A stretch of DNA of 7,137 bases from Hyphomicrobiales bacterium (lineage in GTDB: Bacteria > Pseudomonadota > Alphaproteobacteria > Parvibaculales > Parvibaculaceae): positions 1 to 7,137 of the forward strand of contig JAATFR010000087.1 of NCBI GenBank assembly GCA_015655095.1, read 5' to 3'. The notes below the pieces were generated by a model. It ran no database searches. It was not told the DNA's origin and saw only the letters and a list, made by a program, of their open reading frames with translations. Below, piece by piece: positions 4,431-7,137 of this stretch. Both the position numbers and the translations under genes were made by a program. The first letter of the stretch is position 1, and each line of letters opens with the position of its first letter.

Positions 4431-6785
4431 ATGGTCAAGAAGTTCGAAAATTTTATTTTCGGGATGCGCAGTTACATCCTGATCACGCTGGCGATCATCA
4501 CGCTGGGGGCCGGCTATTTCGCCACGCAACTGCATATGACAGCCGGCTTCGACAAGCAGTTGCCGATCGGGCACGAGTATATCAAGACCTTTCAGGAGTA
4601 CCGCAGCAAGCTGTTCGGCTCGAACCGCATCCTGGTGGTGCTTGAACAGAACAAGGGCACGATCTGGAACAAGCCCTTCTTCTCCACCTACAAGAACCTG
4701 ACCGACGATATTTTCTTCCTGCCCGGCGTCTCGCGTTCCACCGTGACATCGCTGTGGACGCCCAACACCCGCTATATCGAGATCACCGAGGACGGCATTT
4801 CCGCCGACGACGTGATTCCGGGCAATGTGACCGCGAACACACTGACACCGAATTCGCTTCAGCAGGTCGAGAGCAACGTGATCCGCGGCGGCTTCGTCGG
4901 CAAGCTCATTTCCGACGATTTCACTTCGGCCATGGTTTCCGCCGAATTGCAGGACTACGACCCCACGACCGGCAAGCGCCTCGACTATTTCGACCTTGCC
5001 CACCGGCTTGAAACCCAGATCCGCGACAAGTATGAGAATGACACCTATACGGTGCGCATCATCGGCTTCGCCAAGCTGATCGGCGACATTGCCGACGGTG
5101 CGTCGAGCGTGCTGAAATTCTTCACGGTCGCCTTCGTGCTCACGGGCCTTAGCGTCTATCTCTATTCGCGCTCGGCGGCGCTGACTTTTGCCACCCTCTT
5201 CTCCTCGCTCACCTCGGTGATCTGGCAATTCGCCATCCTCAATCTGCTTGGCTTCGGCCTCGACCCGCTCGCGGTGCTGGTGCCGTTCCTCGTCTTCGCC
5301 ATCGGCGTCAGTCACGGGGTGCAGCAGATCAACCTCATCACCGCCGAGATCAGTTCGGGCAAAACGGTGGAAGCAGCCGCCCGGGCCAGTTTCTCGGGCC
5401 TTCTTATCCCCGGCACCATGGCGCTGATAACGGCGTTCGCGGGCTTCGCCACGCTTTACATCATCCCGGTGCCCATGATCCGGGAACTGGCGATCACCGC
5501 CTCCATCGGCGTGGCGCTCAAGATCATCACCAATTTGATCATGCTGCCGCTGGTCGTCAGCTATTTCAAATTCCCGGCCAATTTCGCCGAGAAGATCAGC
5601 CGTGCCCGGGTATTCCGCCTGAAACTGATGGCCATGCTTGGCAATCTGGCCACGCCCCGCGGCGCCGTGATCACGCTTGTGATCTCGGTCACGCTGTTCA
5701 GCGTCGCCGTCTACCAGAGCCGCAACCGGCATGTCGGCGCGCTTCACGCCGGGTCCGCCGAATTGCGCCCCGATGCCCGCTACAATGTGGATAGCAGGGT
5801 TGTCTCGGGCCAGTATGCGCTCGGGCTTAACCTCTTTACCATCGTGGTGGAAACCCCGCCCGAGGCCTGCATCAAATATGACTACATGCATTATCTCGAC
5901 CAGTTCTCCTGGTACATGGAGAACCAGCCAGGCGTGTCGCTGGTGCTGTCGCTGCCTTTCGCGGTGAAAACGACCGGCGCGGGCTGGAACGAGGCCAACC
6001 CGAAATGGGAGGCCATCCCGCGCAACAAGCTGGCGCTGGTTCAGGCGGTGCAACCCGTGTCGCCCTCCTCGGGCCTGCTCAACCAGGAATGCAGCGTGCT
6101 GCCGGTGCAGGTCTTCCTGAAGGACTCCAAGGCCGCAACCATCAAGGGCGTGGTCGAGGCCGTGAAGAGCTATCGGGCTGAACATCCGATGAAGGGCGTC
6201 AATATCCGTCTCGCCTCCGGCAATATGGGCGTGCAGGCCGCCGTCAACGACGAGATCGAACATGCGGAAGTGCCCATGATGCTGTGGGTCTATGCCGTCA
6301 TCGTCGCCCTCGTCATCATCACCTACCGGGACTGGCGGGCGGTCGTCGCCTGCTGCCTGCCCCTGACCTTCGCCACCTTCTTCGGCTACTGGTTCATGGA
6401 GGTGCTGCAGATCGGCCTGACGGTCGCGACCCTGCCCGTCATGGTGCTCGCCGTCGGCATCGGCGTCGATTACGCCTTCTACATCTATAACCGCGTGCAG
6501 GTGCATCTGGCGGAGGGCGTCAACACGACCGACGCCTACAAGCACGCCCTGCTTGAAACCGGCATGGCGACGGTCTTCACCGCGATCACGCTCGCCATCG
6601 GCGTCTCAACCTGGGCCTTCTCGGACCTCAAGTTCCAGGCCGATATGGGACTGCTGCTGACTTTCATGTTCATGGTCAACATGATCATGGCGATCACGGT
6701 GCTGCCCGCCCTTGCCGTGGTGCTGGATATTGTCATCCCGCGCCGCACGCCTGTTAAAAAGAAAAAGAACATCTTCGCCCACTAA
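4431..6785 (+). CDS. RND/MMPL-superfamily transporter (COG1033-like exporter)
   Basis: A 784-residue inner-membrane protein with the duplicated RND layout. TM1 lies at about 14-33, followed by a periplasmic domain (about 34-226). TM2-TM6 lie between about 227 and 378, and TM7 at about 412-430. A second periplasmic domain (about 431-614) precedes TM8-TM12 (about 615-770) and a short basic tail with KKKK. The second half has the classic GIGVDY (676-681) with D680 in the proton-relay place. The first half has AIGVSHGVQQI around S294-H295, with serine in the corresponding site. The length fits the single-polypeptide predicted exporters related to MmpL and HpnN, which move lipids or hydrophobic molecules by proton motive force, rather than the ~1050-residue AcrB type. 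No membrane-fusion protein or outer-membrane channel lies beside it. ATG 4431 is chosen because the sequence before TM1 is short and GGGAAA lies just upstream; the in-frame GTG 4374 would add 19 residues of poor quality. Divergent from the diiron gene. Confidence 0.9.
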   Translation: MVKKFENFIFGMRSYILITLAIITLGAGYFATQLHMTAGFDKQLPIGHEYIKTFQEYRSKLFGSNRILVVLEQNKGTIWNKPFFSTYKNLTDDIFFLPGVSRSTVTSLWTPNTRYIEITEDGISADDVIPGNVTANTLTPNSLQQVESNVIRGGFVGKLISDDFTSAMVSAELQDYDPTTGKRLDYFDLAHRLETQIRDKYENDTYTVRIIGFAKLIGDIADGASSVLKFFTVAFVLTGLSVYLYSRSAALTFATLFSSLTSVIWQFAILNLLGFGLDPLAVLVPFLVFAIGVSHGVQQINLITAEISSGKTVEAAARASFSGLLIPGTMALITAFAGFATLYIIPVPMIRELAITASIGVALKIITNLIMLPLVVSYFKFPANFAEKISRARVFRLKLMAMLGNLATPRGAVITLVISVTLFSVAVYQSRNRHVGALHAGSAELRPDARYNVDSRVVSGQYALGLNLFTIVVETPPEACIKYDYMHYLDQFSWYMENQPGVSLVLSLPFAVKTTGAGWNEANPKWEAIPRNKLALVQAVQPVSPSSGLLNQECSVLPVQVFLKDSKAATIKGVVEAVKSYRAEHPMKGVNIRLASGNMGVQAAVNDEIEHAEVPMMLWVYAVIVALVIITYRDWRAVVACCLPLTFATFFGYWFMEVLQIGLTVATLPVMVLAVGIGVDYAFYIYNRVQVHLAEGVNTTDAYKHALLETGMATVFTAITLAIGVSTWAFSDLKFQADMGLLLTFMFMVNMIMAITVLPALAVVLDIVIPRRTPVKKKKNIFAH

Positions 6786-6801
6786 AGGCGTTCAAACTCC
6801 G

Positions 6802-6837
6802 AAAGCCGCCGGATCGTCATGATCCGGCGGCTTTTTT
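6802..6837 (+). terminator. Strong Rho-independent terminator of the RND gene
   Basis: AAAGCCGCCGGATC (6802-6815), loop GTCAT and GATCCGGCGGCTTT (6821-6834) make a perfect 14-bp stem with a T6 run (6832-6837). It begins 17 nt after the stop, so the RND gene is the last gene of its transcript and the next gene needs its own promoter. Confidence 0.95.
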
Positions 6838-6942
6838 CATGCCGGCGGGCATTGCCCAAAAGGACGCAGGGACTTCATCCGCATTCAGCGCTATATTCTC
6901 TGCAGGGACTGATCCCGTTCAGGGCGCAGGGGAGATAAGAAT

Positions 6943-7137
6943 ATGTTCAAGGAATTCGCTAAAAGCATCCGGCAGGAAGCCGCTGGGCCCGGCGATGGCA
7001 TTGGCGATCAGGTCAAGGAAATGGCTGCCGCCGTGCTGATGGTTGAGGCCGCCCGTGGCGGCAAGAAATTCACGCCGGAAAAGCGCGCCTCCATCAAAAG
7101 CGCGATCATCAGCCATTTCGGCCTTGATGAAGCCGCG
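6943..7137 (+). CDS. TerB-like (tellurite-resistance TerB family) protein, 5' part
   Basis: The first 65 codons of a gene that runs off the right edge with no stop. It begins MFKEFAKSIRQEAAG at ATG 6943, with GGGGAG (6929-6934) eight nt upstream. Residues 27-65 (MAAAVLMVEAARGGKKFTPE..., then SAIISHFGLDEAA) match the helical TerB/DjlA-like pattern LLVExARADG-x-E-xxx-Ixx-LL-xxFxL. The usual acidic ADG-x-(D/E) metal loop is replaced by RGGKKFTPE, so calcium-type binding there is doubtful. Despite the family name, most such proteins have no shown role in tellurite resistance; some act in membrane stress responses. The preceding strong terminator means it has its own promoter. TATATT at 6892-6897 is a possible -10 with no good -35, and GCAGGGACT occurs twice nearby (6866-6874, 6902-6910). 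Confidence 0.68.
   Translation, partial: MFKEFAKSIRQEAAGPGDGIGDQVKEMAAAVLMVEAARGGKKFTPEKRASIKSAIISHFGLDEAA

Noticed and set aside
4044..6545. An 833-codon open frame on the minus strand opposite the RND gene.
   Set aside because: It is the antisense shadow of a GC-rich gene: rich in H, D, R, G and Q, with no domain pattern or ribosome site. The plus-strand frame has clear RND motifs.

Overview
The window reads as chromosomal DNA of an alphaproteobacterium. It is GC-rich. It carries a RegA/PrrA/ActR-type redox response regulator convergent with an MmcB-type repair nuclease, a family best known from alphaproteobacteria. Genus cannot be fixed from the sequence; a Parvibaculum- or Rhizobiales-like genome is a guess. 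No rRNA, tRNA, CRISPR array, transposase or integrase was seen.

Layout. (1) 102-668 (+) is a complete RegA-like regulator that meets mmcB (688-1197, -) tail to tail. A short perfect palindrome overlaps the regA stop codon. (2) 1250-2170 (-) is a kinase-fold phosphotransferase (APH/choline-kinase type) lying 52 nt upstream of mmcB on the same strand, so the two may be co-transcribed. (3) 2270-2465 (-) is the remnant of a second copy of the diiron gene that lies further along. It keeps the N-terminal ~40 and C-terminal ~30 codons, has lost about 306 codons in between, and carries an 11-nt frameshifting deletion near its start. It still has its own terminator and upstream control region. (4) 2688-3824 (-) is the intact copy, a 378-residue ferritin-like protein with a full six-ligand carboxylate-bridged diiron site and no assigned function. 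(5) 3825-4430 is a 606-nt divergent intergenic region with a perfect inverted repeat, an AT-rich stretch and RNA hairpins. (6) 4431-6785 (+) is a 784-residue RND/MMPL-type inner-membrane transporter ending at a strong terminator. (7) 6943-7137 (+) is the 5' end of a TerB-like gene that runs off the window.

The part most worth attention is the diiron/RND locus. The intact gene and the decayed copy are both preceded by the same element, GGCAA-N8-TGAC-N6-GTCATTTT on the + strand, with identical internal spacing. This points to one dedicated transcription factor that controlled both copies. Because the element at the intact copy sits between the diiron gene and the RND gene, it may also control the transporter. 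The tempting model is a regulated oxidase/oxygenase plus exporter module acting on an unknown, probably lipophilic, compound. The sequence shows the genes, the repeat and the duplication; the joint function is inference.
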